A stretch of 64,000 nucleotides of DNA, from NCBI GenBank assembly GCA_015680905.1, contig CM027384.1, forward strand, positions 78,339,501 to 78,403,500, given 5' to 3'. Shown piece after piece: positions 10,454-20,576 of the stretch; position 1 is the stretch's first letter, and each line of letters begins with the position of its first letter. Both the position numbers and the translations under genes were made by a program. The notes beneath the pieces are model-generated. The model worked only from the letters and a program-made list of their open reading frames with translations. It was not told the origin of the DNA and did no database searches. The DNA comes from Coptis chinensis. Lineage: Eukaryota > Streptophyta > Magnoliopsida > Ranunculales > Ranunculaceae.

Positions 10454-11700
10454 TGGCTCTAGCTGCTATTCATAATTTATTTATTCATCAAATAGATGTA
10501 AAAACTACATTTTTGAATGGTGATCTTGATGAAGAAATATATATGATGCAGTCGAAGGGTACTATAGTACCAGGGAATTAGCAAAAGGTATGCAAGTTAG
10601 TTAAGTCTTTATATGGGTTGAAACAAGTGCCAAAACAATGGCATGAAAAGTTTGACACTGTCATGATGTCCAATGGATATCAAATAAATGATGTTGATAA
10701 ATGTATTTACTTTAAATCTTTTGAAGTGAATACATATGTGATTATCTGTCTATATGTGGATGATATGTTAATCATGAGTCATAACCTTGATATTGTGAGA
10801 AACACCAAGATGTTCTTATCCTCCCAATTTGAACTGAAAGATTTGGGAGAAACTGATGTGATTCTTGGAATCAAAATCATCAGAAACAGTGATGGCTATA
10901 CGCTTTCACAAGAGCATTATGTTGAGAAGTTTTTGAAGAAGTTTAACTTTTATGATAGTAAGCCTATGTCGACACTTTATAAGGCAACTAGTGAACTTCA
11001 AAAAAATGCTCAATATAGTGTCCTTCAGTCTAAATATGCCCAAATTATTGGTAGTCTCATGTACTTGATGAATTGCACTAGACCTGACATTGCTTATGCA
11101 ATTAGCAGGTTAAGCAGATACACTCATTGTCCTAGCCAGGAACATTGGAGTGCGTTAGAGAGACTAGCCAAGTACTTGAGAGGAACAATGAATTATGACA
11201 TACGGTTTAGACAAACTCCACCTGTGATAGAGGGTTATTGTGATGCAAACTGGATATCTGATTCTCATGATATCAAGTCCACTAGTGGTTATATTTTCAC
11301 CCTAGGTGGAGGTGCAGTCGCTTGGAAATCTTTTAAGCAGACCTTGATAGCTCGTTCAACCATGGAGTCCGAGCTTATTGCTTTAGATAAAGCAAGTGCT
11401 GAGGTTGAGTGGCTTAGAAATCTCTTGGCAGATCTTCCTATTGGTACAAAACCGCCTCTAGCTGTACCTATGCATTGTGACTGTCAGGCCGCAATAGCAA
11501 AGGCAAAGAGCAAATTATATAATGAGAAAAGCAAGCATATCCGTCTGAGACTACAGTCTATAAAGCAGCTGCTGGAATCTGGACTTGTGGCTTTAGATTA
11601 TGTGAGGTAAGAGTTAAATTTGGCCGATCCTCTGACAAAACCGCTTAGCAGGAGGCAAGTGGTTGATACATCGAGGGGGATGGGACTTTTGCCTTAGATA
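10454..11700 (+). pseudogene. Copia RT and RNase H (copia 1), broken
   Basis: The RT frame resumes directly after the CACTA element with HQIDVKTTFLNGDL (first catalytic Asp block). It continues through [13 protein letters not shown] and the LYVDDMLI active-site box near 10750, then RNase H with [24 protein letters not shown] and KHIRLR. In-frame stops occur at 10579-10581 (just before the conserved KVCKL block) and at 11608-11610 (before ELNLADPLTKPL). The sequence still encodes complete catalytic blocks, but not as one protein. Downstream to the purine tract at 12330 there is about 600 bp of non-coding 3' sequence. Confidence 0.9.
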
Positions 11701-12339
11701 GAGGGCAACACTGACGGCAACCCTACCTATGTGATTGGAGATCCCATGAAGTAGGTTCAAAGGGAAAAACAAGTCACCTTGTTGCTCTAGTATGCTATTG
11801 TCTTTCTTTGAGACGTCCCACCCTATGACGAGATAGCCTTTTTGTATACTTTGTATAACTTGAATTGCAATGAGAAAGGATGAGTTATTTTACTCTTATT
11901 GGAATCCATAGTCCATTTTATAATGAGATAGTGTATTTTAACTGCAATGTACACTTGATGGATATCCACCTACGTGAATGTAGAACTGGGTCGGTTCTTA
12001 TGAGTAGTCGGGCAAGTACTCTAGAGCATTCATGGAACACAGGCAGCGCAGGGGCCAAAAAATGCAACACCGCAGAACTGGCATATAATGAAAGAGCAGT
12101 GTGGGTGCATGTGATCTATTTTACTACAAGGGAATGTTGGTTCAAAGATTTTTTAATCCACCAGACCACTTTCACATATTATAAGACATGTTATTCTATG
12201 ACTGGTTCAAGCCCGTAAAACACCAGTATCTTATGCATTGTTTTTTCGATTCTCTCTGACACTTCGTTAACCCATTTCTTTTGTAATATCCTATTCCAAA
12301 ATAGTGGGGGACTATTATTATTTTGAAATAGTAGGGGAT

Positions 12340-12882
12340 TGTTGGAATCTCTAGGAGTATTTCTAAATACTAGTTTCGGTGTCTAGTTGGTTTCTTCTTA
12401 CTTATCTGTTGGTGAAACCGACTTAGAGTTTGAGGATGAGTCTTTATCTCTTTAGAGTTTGAGGATGAGTCTTTATCTCTTTAGAGTTTGAAACCGACTT
12501 AAAGTGGAAGTGTGAGTCCTTATCCTATTTGGAACCGACCACCTTACCTCTATAAATACAGGACCTTGCGTCCATATAGAGTATCCCCGAAACTAGCAAC
12601 TCACACCTTCAGAGAAACAGAACTCGACCCCATCCTATTCTTCTTCTCTTCTTCCTGTCAGTCGCCAGAGAGAGTTATACTGCCGTTCTAGAGGGTAGTT
12701 TGTTCTAGTGCAAAGTCAAACTGCTGTTAACCATTGAATCATGTGAGGAAGACGCCATTGCTGCCTTTCTGCACCATTGGAAGGGGCGAAATCTTTCCTT
12801 AAGGACAGCCTAATCCGTGCCTTGGTTATTACCTGTTACTTCTGCCCTTGTCTCTTATTGTTTTCTTTATTCACATACAACA
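12340..12882 (+). repeat. 3' LTR of copia 1
   Basis: This 543-bp LTR starts TGTTGG and ends CA. It is highly similar to the 5' copy but lacks part of the internal GAGTTTGA module duplication, which accounts for the 36-bp length difference. It contains the same TATAAATA box at about 12551. The target duplication CAAAC follows at 12883. Confidence 0.95.
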
Positions 12883-12887
12883 CAAAC

Positions 12888-13597
12888 TGGGCAGGGGGAG
12901 TTGGGAGTTGGGATGAAGGGACCTTATATAAGCCCATCCCTTACCAAATAACTACTACACATAGAACTTATGAAGGAGCCATCCCTGAACAAATTCATAG
13001 AGAAACATTAGAAATTTAGAATCTCATGTCCAAACATCCATATGTCCTGTTGCCTCGAGATACATTTCAACATTTCGTCTATCAGTTTGTAAGAGGCTAT
13101 GGCAAGTATCTTGAGGTGGCCTAATGGACTCGTCCTTCAATTTACTGGTCCAAATAAAAGAGATAAAATCGTCTTCACCTTGAATCAGAAGTTGGAACAT
13201 TTGCTCTTTTACGATCTAGAACACACACATTATCCCATACGGTAGCAATTAGAGTTTTGTTGTATCAAATGCAGGACGAGATTTTAAACCTGTTATCCTT
13301 GTTCTCAATATTGTTACCACATTCAATTAAGTATTGTTTTTTTTTTTCCTTTTAGCTTAATTAAACAGGTAAACAAAAACTGGCCTTTAAGCTTGTCACA
13401 TGAAAGCGAGTTGTTGGTGCAATCCAGAAGATCAGATTTTTTTTGTCAAGAAGTCCCTCTCATTCATATGAGAAGTTGAAGGAATTGAATCCTTTATATT
13501 AACTTTATTATCATGGGGGTCATGTGTAGTCTTCTTCTTTGAATCTTTGGTTGTTAAAAAGGGAATGGTGCAAACTAACAGAATGCTACTAAAGACT
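12888..13597 (-). promoter_or_regulatory. Orphaned promoter region of the PMEI pseudogene
   Basis: Read on the minus strand, a TATA box (CTTATATAAGG, 12922-12932) lies 35-45 bases before the retrotransposon target site. On the far side of the element, 37 bases at 2326-2362 lead into the PMEI start codon. Without the insertion, TATA to ATG would be about 75 bp, a normal spacing for a short plant 5' leader. No gene is seen in the rest of this stretch up to the next LTR. Confidence 0.6.
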
Positions 13598-14126
13598 TGC
13601 AAAAACTATTATTGTGTTACCTGATGTCCAGCAGCAGTAATAAAAAAGAACCGATATAATAAAGCAATTGCAACGAACAATCGAGGCTTGTGAAAACACA
13701 ATGCCCTAAAGGTGAAATTGTCGCCGGTATGAACGTTAACGACCTCTGGCACACACCTCCTAGAATACAACGACTAAGGATCCGCAAAAGAGCATTCAAG
13801 CATATTCTAAGAACTCTCAGACGCACTCCAGTATAAGCAAAACCATAGTTTATGTAAAACAGATAGAAGTAAAAGGATGGAGTTAGAAAGTTAAAGTTTC
13901 TTGTGTTGTTCGATTGATCTTATAGAAGAAGATAAGACGATAAACGCTCTAGATCCACTCATCACATAGTGTGAAAGAGAAGATCGTGTGTGGAGTCGTG
14001 GAGAAGAAAATGTGGTTTGACTATTTCTAATGTAAAGTAAGAAAAAATCCCAAAACCAAAGCCCAAAACCTGTTTTCCAAAAACAAGTTCATACATATTA
14101 AAAAACTAAGTAAGGTTTTTATAACA
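13598..14126 (-). repeat. 3' LTR of copia 2
   Basis: This is a 529-bp copy, aligned over its whole length with the outer parts of 19054-20243. It ends in TTTTTATAACA on the plus strand, directly followed by the purine tract complement. A few substitutions and a small difference at the inner edge (TGCAAAAAC versus TGTTAGAAAAC) separate it from the 5' copy. Confidence 0.9.
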
Positions 14127-14821
14127 ATCCCCCACATGTATGAAATTAGAAAATAATATAAGCTGGAGTGCGTTAGAAGTTATGAATGGGCTGAAGGTGT
14201 CATAAGACTTGAACCTTCGCTTAGTGTTAGTCTGTCGAGTTTACTTGTTGACCAGTGAACTCAGTCTTGCACTATCCAACTTTTGTGTAAACCGAGTCAA
14301 TAGTTAACTCACATAACTTTCAAAAATCATCATAGAGTTCCTCGGTTGTGCTCATAATGGCCATGAGCTTCCCAGGTTTCATAAGTGCTACTAGGGACTA
14401 ACCTATCCAGTTCCCATAGGAAGCAGCTCCACTTCCTCACTTATATAGGTACTTCTATCAGGAGTGTACTGTATCACTACACCCCACTGGATCCCAGCTA
14501 TAGAAAACATTAAGAGTTAAAACTCATCCTTAAGAAGATACAGAAGGTACTACCATACATCATAGGGATGGGTATAGAGTTTTCACTCCCCACAAATCAC
14601 TCAAATAACTTGTTTTCCCATTGAACCTTGTTTATGGGATCTCCATTCACTAAGGTTGGGTGACAGTTATCGGTGATTTTAACAAATAGGCTTCAATCTT
14701 TAATAGACTTTAACCACATCCCCCTCGATGTACTAAAGACAAGCTCTCTAGCTTGGCCTTTAGTTAGTAGATCAGCTATGTTATCTTTTGACCTCACAAA
14801 GTCAATAGCTATGATCCCATC

Positions 14822-16645
14822 TCATAACATCTGTCGCACAGTGTTATGTCTACGACGTATATGTCGAGACTTTCCATTATATGAATTATTTTGGGCCCTC
14901 ATAATAGCTACTTGGCTATCACAGTGAATAGAAACAGGTGGAACAGGCTTAGGCCAAATAGGAATATCCAACAACAAGTTCCTGAGGCACTCTGCCTCCT
15001 CACAAGCTTTATCTAAAGCTATAAACTCAGATTCCATAGTGGAACGAGCAATGCAGGTTTGCTTGGTAGATTTCCAAGACATTGCACCTCCTGCTAAGGT
15101 AAATACATACCCACTTGTGGACTTTGATTCCGTAAAATCAGCAATCCATTTAGCATCATTGTACCCCTATAGTAAAGCTGGATATCTGTCATAATGAACA
15201 CCAAAATCTGAAGTATATATTTCAGATACCTCAAAACTCTAATAAGAGCTTCCCAATGCTCAGAGCTGGGATTAATAGTGTATCTGCTAAATCTGCCTAC
15301 CGCGCGCGTAAGAAATATCTGATATAGTACACAGTTCATAAGATACATGAGACTGCCTATTACTCTAGAATATTTTAAAGGAGATACACCATGTCCAATA
15401 TTCTTTCTCAAGTGTTTACTAGAATCATATGGTGTTTTGGTAGGTATACATTCAACTTGATTAAACTTTCTAAGCACATTCTCCACATAATGAGATTGGG
15501 TCAATGTAATACCATCTAATTTATTAATGATTTTTATACCAAGAATAACATCAACACCCAAATCTTTCATGTCAAAGTGTTTTTCTAAGAAAAGCTTAGT
15601 CTTATTGACTACTTCTAAGCTGGTTCCGATGATTAACATATCATCCACATATAGATAAATAATAACACCAGTTTGTTTATCAAACTTGCAATATATGCAT
15701 TTATCTACCTCATTAATATTATAACCATTAGAAGTCATCACATAATCAAATTTTTCATGCCACTGTTTGGGAGCTTGTTTTAGACCATAAAGAGATTTCT
15801 TTAGTCTACAAACTTTTTGCTCTAGGCCTTTGATCACAAAGCCTTCAGGCTGATCCATATAAATCTCCTCTTCTAAGTCACCATTTAAGAATGTTGTTTT
15901 AACATCTATTTGGTGAATTATAAGATTATGTAAAGAAACAAAGGCAATTAACATTCTAATAGAAGTTATTCTCGTCACAGGAGAGTAGGTGTCAAAAACA
16001 TCAACTCCTACTCTTTGTTTATAGCCTTTAGCTACAAGCCTTGCTTTAAACTTATCTATGGATCTATCAACCTTAAGTTTCTTTCTGAACAACCATTTCT
16101 TACCAATTGTTTTACAACCAGGAGGTAGGGTCACTAACTCCCAAGTGTGATTAGTCATAATGGAATCATACTCACTATGAATGGCCTCTCTCCAAAATAT
16201 AGCATCAGGTGAGGACATAGCCTCAGAAACAATCTAAAGGTCATCATTTACTAAATAAGTAAGGAAATCAGGTCCAAAGGAGGTTTCCAGTTCTGGGTCT
16301 TTTACTCCTTCTAAGTTCAGTTTCATCTCCTAACGAAGAATCCTCTATAACTTTAGGAACAGGTGGTCTAGTAGAGCATGAAGCTCTTTCAAACCTCTCA
16401 AGAAAAGGGAACTTGTCTTCGAAAAAGACTGCATCCCTAGATTCAATAATGGTATTATCATCAATAAATTGATTTTTAGATTTAAAAACTAAAAACCTAT
16501 AAGCACTGCTGTGTTGAGCACAACCAATAAAAACACAGTCAACTGTTTTAGGGCCAAGTTTGGTCCTTTTGGGTGTTGGAATAGACACCTTAGCCAAGCA
16601 CCCCCACACTTTCAAGTATTTATAAGGTGCCTTCTTTTTCCACAT
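14822..16645 (-). pseudogene. Copia pol C-terminal half: RT and RNase H (copia 2), broken
   Basis: Three frames contribute. 16645-16268 carries the integrase C-terminal part (VWGCLAKV, DCVFIGCAQHSS). 16218-15094 carries reverse transcriptase with [30 protein letters not shown] and [10 protein letters not shown]. It then decays: the block that should read TRPDIA is scrambled near 15310. 15082-14822 carries RNase H with [12 protein letters not shown] and HCDSQVAI, ending early at 14822. Stops separate the parts. The RT core is better preserved than its edges. 14127-14821 downstream is non-coding 3' sequence of the element. Confidence 0.88.
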
Positions 16646-16757
16646 CTCATATGGAGTTTTGTCTGTGTTTTTAAAAAGTATCTTATTAAGGATATAAGAT
16701 TATGAGAGTAACGCCTCCCCCCACAGGTTCTTAGGTGCTCCTGAGACATTGATCATT

Positions 16758-17190
16758 TTTTTTTTTTGCACTCAAGTAAGGTAATTTTATTAGTGAAAAA
16801 GAGAGAATGATACAGAGAAAGGGAAAACCTTTTACATCATTCAGTCACATTTAGGTAAACCTAAAATAAGTTCTATACGAACATTCAAGAGATTTCACAA
16901 AGTCAGGCCTAGTACAACTCCAGAGGATTGCATCTTTAGCCAATTGTGAACCTTTTTTAGCTGCTGCGTCAGCTGCAAAGTTCACTTCTCTGTAAGTATG
17001 CGTGATACGCACCTCTTGAAGTTGTTTGTATGCCCTTCTCCATCTTTGTCTCCATTGCCAAGGACCTTGATTCCCATTGAAAGCAAGAACAGTAGCACTA
17101 GAATCTGATTCAATCCATATCTTCAGCCATCCTTGACGCACTGCAGTTTCCACAACAAGTACTATCGCAAAACCTGATACATTAATCATT
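16758..17190 (-). mobile_element. 5'-truncated LINE with RNase H domain
   Basis: A run of T (about 16756-16767), the poly(A) tail of a minus-strand insertion, is followed on the minus strand by an open frame ending at 16851. That frame encodes an RNase H-like C-terminal domain: WIESDSSATVLAFN, PWQWRQRWRRAYKQL and REVNFAADAAAKKGS. The last is the Asn/Ala/Asp block typical of plant LINE RNase H. The insertion is flanked by an imperfect 18-bp target duplication (16740-16757 and 17173-17190, two mismatches). It interrupts the copia 2 integrase exactly between conserved codons. It is severely 5'-truncated, as is usual for target-primed insertions. Confidence 0.85.
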
Positions 17191-18059
17191 GAATTGACCA
17201 TATCTTTGAGAGTCCTATTTTTCCTTTATGCTATCCCATTAGACTGGAAAGCATAAGGGGCAGTAGTCTCATGTATGATACCATTAGTAAAAGGTCCAGA
17301 ATATTTACCTCCCCTGTCAGATCTGAGTATCTTAATTTTCCTTTCTAGCTGGTTCTCAACCTCAGTTTTGAAAGATATAAATTTAGATAGACTTTCATCC
17401 TTACTTTTCATAAGATAAACATAGCAAAAATGTGAAGCATCATCAATAAAAGTAACAAAATATTTATTGCCACCACGTGTAACATTGCCATGAAAGTCAC
17501 ACAAATCAGTATGAATCAATGCTAACAATTCAGAAGTTCTATCTACCTTTTTAAAAGGTTTTCTAGCATATTTTGATTCTACACATACTTCATATTTCTT
17601 GTTATCTAAAGTAATAAACTTAGGTATACTACCAATATGCATTAACTTTTTAATAGATGCATTATTAACATGCCCAACACAAATCACAAGAGTCAACAAT
17701 ATAAGCAGAAATAGAAGCTTTATTAATCTCAGATTCAATTATATTCAGCTTAAACAAACCATCATCAAGATAACCCTTTACAAAAGATCCCCCTTAGTCA
17801 GGACAAACTTGTCCGACTCAAATACAAGTTAAAAACCCTTCCTACTCAACATGGAACCAGACACTAAGTTTTTCCTGATATCAAGAACATGCATCACATC
17901 TTTCAGTGTAAAAATATATCCTAGAAGTGAACTTCAGAACAACAGTCCCTTTCCCAGCAACTCTGGAAGCATAGGAATTCCCCATGAACAGACTCTCATC
18001 GTCTCCACCAACAGTATAGGTGGAGAAAGCACTTGTTTGGTAGCTCCAGTGTCTACCCA
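17191..18059 (-). pseudogene. Copia protease-integrase (copia 2), broken
   Basis: Directly beyond the gag stop, the minus strand shows the protease motif WVDTGAT, followed by a frame change within about 15 codons. The integrase frame 17738-17226 contains the zinc-binding and catalytic blocks HTDLCDF, TFIDDASHFCYVY and LRSDRGGKY, and the TTAPYAFQSNG motif. It ends at a stop at 17226. The preceding LWHxRxGH block is degraded to CVGHVNNASI. The continuation lies beyond the LINE insertion. Confidence 0.85.
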
Positions 18060-19007
18060 CTAGTCTGTCATATTGCTAACCAGGTTAACCTCAGTAACAA
18101 CAGCAGAGAAGTTGCCATCCTGAACCACATTGGCATGTGCCTTATCCTTATTTTTATTTCCATCATGTGGAAGTTTCTTGTGCTTACAGTCACCTGCAGT
18201 ATGACCACGAGTACCACACACATAACAGTAAATATCAGGATTATATGGCTTTTTCTTGAATTGAGGCTGGGACTGTTTGTTCTTGTTCCAAAAGGGTTTC
18301 TTTTTATTGGTCTGGGTATTAGGGGATTTGTTCTTAGAAGAAGTAGCATTACCAGGCTTTCCAGTAACAAGGTTAGCCTTAGACTTCAGTTCAGAAGTCT
18401 TTTCTTTTGTTTCAGAAATACGGTTATTTTCCTCAATGCGAAGATTCATAATGAGGTCTTCCATGGTCATATCTTTTTTCTTGTATTTCAGGCTATTCTT
18501 ATATTCCTTCCATGAAGAAGGGAGTTTTTCAATAATAGCTGCAACCTGAAACCCCTTACAGATATTGTAACCCTCTTGCATAATTTCATGAATGATAATA
18601 TGCAATTCCTCAACTTGAGAAACCACAGGTTTGTTATCTTCCATCTTAAACTCTAGGAACTTAGCTACTAAAAATTTCTTAGAGCCAACATCCTCAGTTG
18701 CATATTTCTTATCTAAATCATCCCACAATAATTTAGCAGAAGCACATATAGCATAAACATCATACAACTCCGGAGTTAAACAATCAAGCATATAATTACG
18801 GCATAAGTAATCTTTCTTATCCCATTTTTCAAGTCTATCAGAGCGTGTAGGCTCATGTTCATTTTCAGCAGAAATCGATCTACTTTCAGTAGTCCATTCA
18901 ACAAGTTTCAAGGTAGTCAAATAAAACTTCATTTTCATCTGCCAACGCTTAAAATTCTTTCCATCGAAAATTTCAGGCTTGATATACAACTTTCTATGCT
19001 TTTCCAT
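18060..19007 (-). CDS. Copia gag polyprotein (copia 2)
   Basis: This is a 315-codon intact frame. The N-terminal capsid region contains FDGKNFKRWQMKMKFYL (residues about 14-30) and LWDDLDKKYATED, typical of copia UBN2-type gag. A basic linker is followed by a CCHC zinc knuckle CYVCGTRGHTAGDC near residue 260. The frame ends at a TAG in place of the first Trp of the protease WWVDTGAT block, so gag is separated from pol by a nonsense change. The ATG lies about 46 bases inside the 5' LTR edge at 19054. Confidence 0.88.
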   Translation of the reverse strand: MEKHRKLYIKPEIFDGKNFKRWQMKMKFYLTTLKLVEWTTESRSISAENEHEPTRSDRLEKWDKKDYLCRNYMLDCLTPELYDVYAICASAKLLWDDLDKKYATEDVGSKKFLVAKFLEFKMEDNKPVVSQVEELHIIIHEIMQEGYNICKGFQVAAIIEKLPSSWKEYKNSLKYKKKDMTMEDLIMNLRIEENNRISETKEKTSELKSKANLVTGKPGNATSSKNKSPNTQTNKKKPFWNKNKQSQPQFKKKPYNPDIYCYVCGTRGHTAGDCKHKKLPHDGNKNKDKAHANVVQDGNFSAVVTEVNLVSNMTD

Positions 19008-19574
19008 CGATTAGTAACGAAGTAAAAGAGTAAATAAGATTTCACCTTCAGATTGTTAGAAAACTATTACTGTGTTACCTGATGTCCAACAGCAGTAATA
19101 AATAAGAACCAATATAATAAAACAGTTGCAACGAACTGTCGAGGCTTGTGAAAACACAATGCCCTAAAGGTGAAATTACCGCCGGTATGAACACTGACGG
19201 CCTCTGACACACACCTCCTAGGATACAACGACTAAGGATCCGCAAGACAGCACTCAAGTAGATTCTAAGAACTCTCAGACGAACTCCAGTATAAGTAAAA
19301 CCATAGTTTATGTAAAATAGATAGAAGTAAAAGGACGGAGTTAGAAAGTTAAAGTTTCTTGTGTTGTTCGACTGATCTTATAGAAGAAGATAAGACGATA
19401 AAGTGATAAACGCTCTAGATCCGCTTATCACGTAGTGTGAAAGAGGAGATCGTGTGTGGAGTCGTGGAGAAGAAAACGTGGTTTGACTATATCTAATGTA
19501 AAGTAAGAAAAATTCCTAAAACCAAAGCCCAAAACCTGTTTTCCAAAAACAAGTTCATACATATTAAAAACAAG

Positions 19575-20220
19575 AAATAAGCCAAAAGGCCTAATTTCGA
19601 ATTTTAATCATAGTCTAGGACAGCTGGGTTTGAAAACCATTGATTGATAAGGACATTTTTTGGCTTATAACTACTAGAAAAACCAGATTTCACGTTTTAA
19701 TTATTAATAAGGACGAACTTGGCTTTTTTAGTTTTTACTATTTCCAATTTTATCCATCTATGTTTGGTATGCACTGACGTTTGTGCATACTTCGCATACC
19801 AAGAAGTGGTATGCACTGCACTTGTGCATACAATTTTCTTTGTGATGTCTGGTATGCACTGACGTCTGTGCATACCTCACATACCAAGAGGTAGTATGCA
19901 CTGACACTTGTGCATACCATTTTCTTTGTGATGTTTGATATGCACTGACGTTTGTGCATACCTCGCATACCAAGAAGTAGAATGCACTCCCGACACTTGT
20001 GCATAACATTTTCTTTATGATGTTTGGTATGCATTGACGTTTGTGCATACCTAAGGTAGCATACTAAGGTGGTATGCACCGACACCTATGCATACCAGGA
20101 TACTATTGTCTTTTTCGGACAAAAATCAACTGTTGTCCTTGAGAGTGTTTTTGAAATGTGGGTGGGTTTTTTGGTTCATTATTTTGGAATTTTGTCCTTT
20201 TTAGTTTTGTCCTCCAAAAA
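19575..20220. mobile_element. Insert in the LTR, of unknown class
   Basis: This stretch of about 645 bp is absent from the sister LTR. It has no coding frame apart from frames produced by its repeats, no clear terminal inverted repeats, and A-rich junctions that hide any target duplication. Its core is the tandem array at 19766-20095. I cannot assign it to a known class. Confidence 0.6.
19766..20095. repeat. 85-bp tandem repeat built from palindromes
   Basis: About four tandem units of 85 bp start near 19766, 19851, 19936 and 20023, with the last degraded. Each unit contains two hairpin-forming palindromes of the form GGTATGCAC-8 nt-GTGCATACC, joined by TCGCATACCAAGAAG. A spacer ATTTTCTTTGTGATGT follows. 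The frames that can be read through it (HKRQC-like repeats in several phases) are by-products of the period. Confidence 0.9.
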
Positions 20221-20243
20221 AACTAAGTAAGGTTTTTATAACA

Positions 20244-20576
20244 GTTATACCCTCCACAGTTCAGAGACAGGTTATACCACAACACGCACTATGTTTGTGG
20301 ATTTACATTCTATACTCAATGTTTCAGGAAAAACTAAAGCAGGACAATTCCTAATGATCTTATTCTCAGAGACTTCGCATTTTTCATAGCACATACATTA
20401 AATGTATATTAGAAAATTGAACCAGTACTTAGAAAGAAATTACAACTCCAGGGAATTTACCCATTCACTCGAAACTCGAAAGTAAACAGAAGATGTGCAA
20501 AAGCCAAAGTGCTATGAGTTATGAGTCTTGGGCTTGAGGTGTATAATCACACTGCCAAACTGCTTACTTCAAATGT
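20244..20576. other. 3' flank of the rhodanese gene; no other feature
   Basis: The stretch between the LTR end and the rhodanese stop codon contains its 3' UTR (minus strand). I see no other gene or repeat. Confidence 0.5.

Larger units (their letters stand above)
2367..12882 (+). mobile_element. Ty1/copia retrotransposon 1, with nested CACTA
   Basis: The LTRs lie at 2367-2945 and 12340-12882. The 5-bp sequence CAAAC occurs immediately before (2362-2366) and immediately after (12883-12887), a perfect target duplication, so the ends are secure. The internal order is gag, protease, integrase, RT, RNase H (copia order). A purine tract AGTAGGGGAT lies just before the 3' LTR. The left LTR starts TA instead of TG. 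Removing the CACTA insertion at 5681-10453 leaves a copia element of about 5.7 kb. Several stops and frameshifts in pol make it non-autonomous. It sits in the 5' leader of the PMEI pseudogene. Confidence 0.95.
13598..20243 (-). mobile_element. Ty1/copia retrotransposon 2, with nested insertions
   Basis: The element runs on the minus strand. The 3' LTR is at 13598-14126 and the 5' LTR at 19054-20243, the latter interrupted by an insert at about 19575-20220. A purine tract (GTGGGGGAT on the minus strand) lies beside the 3' LTR at 14127-14135. Gag, protease, integrase, RT and RNase H appear in copia order. The coding region is broken by stops, frame changes and a LINE insertion at about 16758-17190. 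No matching target duplication is visible (flanks AGACT and GTTAT), so one end may be rearranged. Confidence 0.88.
19054..20243 (-). repeat. 5' LTR of copia 2, split by an insert
   Basis: 19054 to about 19574 matches the 3' LTR up to CATATTAAAAA. The remaining LTR end, AACTAAGTAAGG through ATAACA, resumes at about 20221-20243. The 3' LTR has these two parts contiguous (14090-14126), so about 645 bp were inserted. Next to the inner edge, the minus strand reads ATCTGAAGGTGAAATC instead of the common initiator-Met PBS. Confidence 0.87.

Noticed and set aside
11880-12218. 112-codon plus-strand frame before the copia 1 3' LTR
   Set aside because: It lies in the non-coding 3' region of the element and shows no conserved motif.
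12777-13019. 80-codon frame crossing the LTR edge
   Set aside because: It joins LTR sequence to host flank across the insertion border. A near-identical frame occurs in the other LTR.
19750-20085. Open frames of 96-111 codons with repeated MHKRQC words (minus strand)
   Set aside because: They are produced by the 85-bp tandem repeat in several phases and have no protein signature.
19766-20095. CRISPR-like look of the palindromic repeats
   Set aside because: The repeats are contiguous 85-bp satellite units without unique spacers, in a plant LTR. No cas genes exist here.
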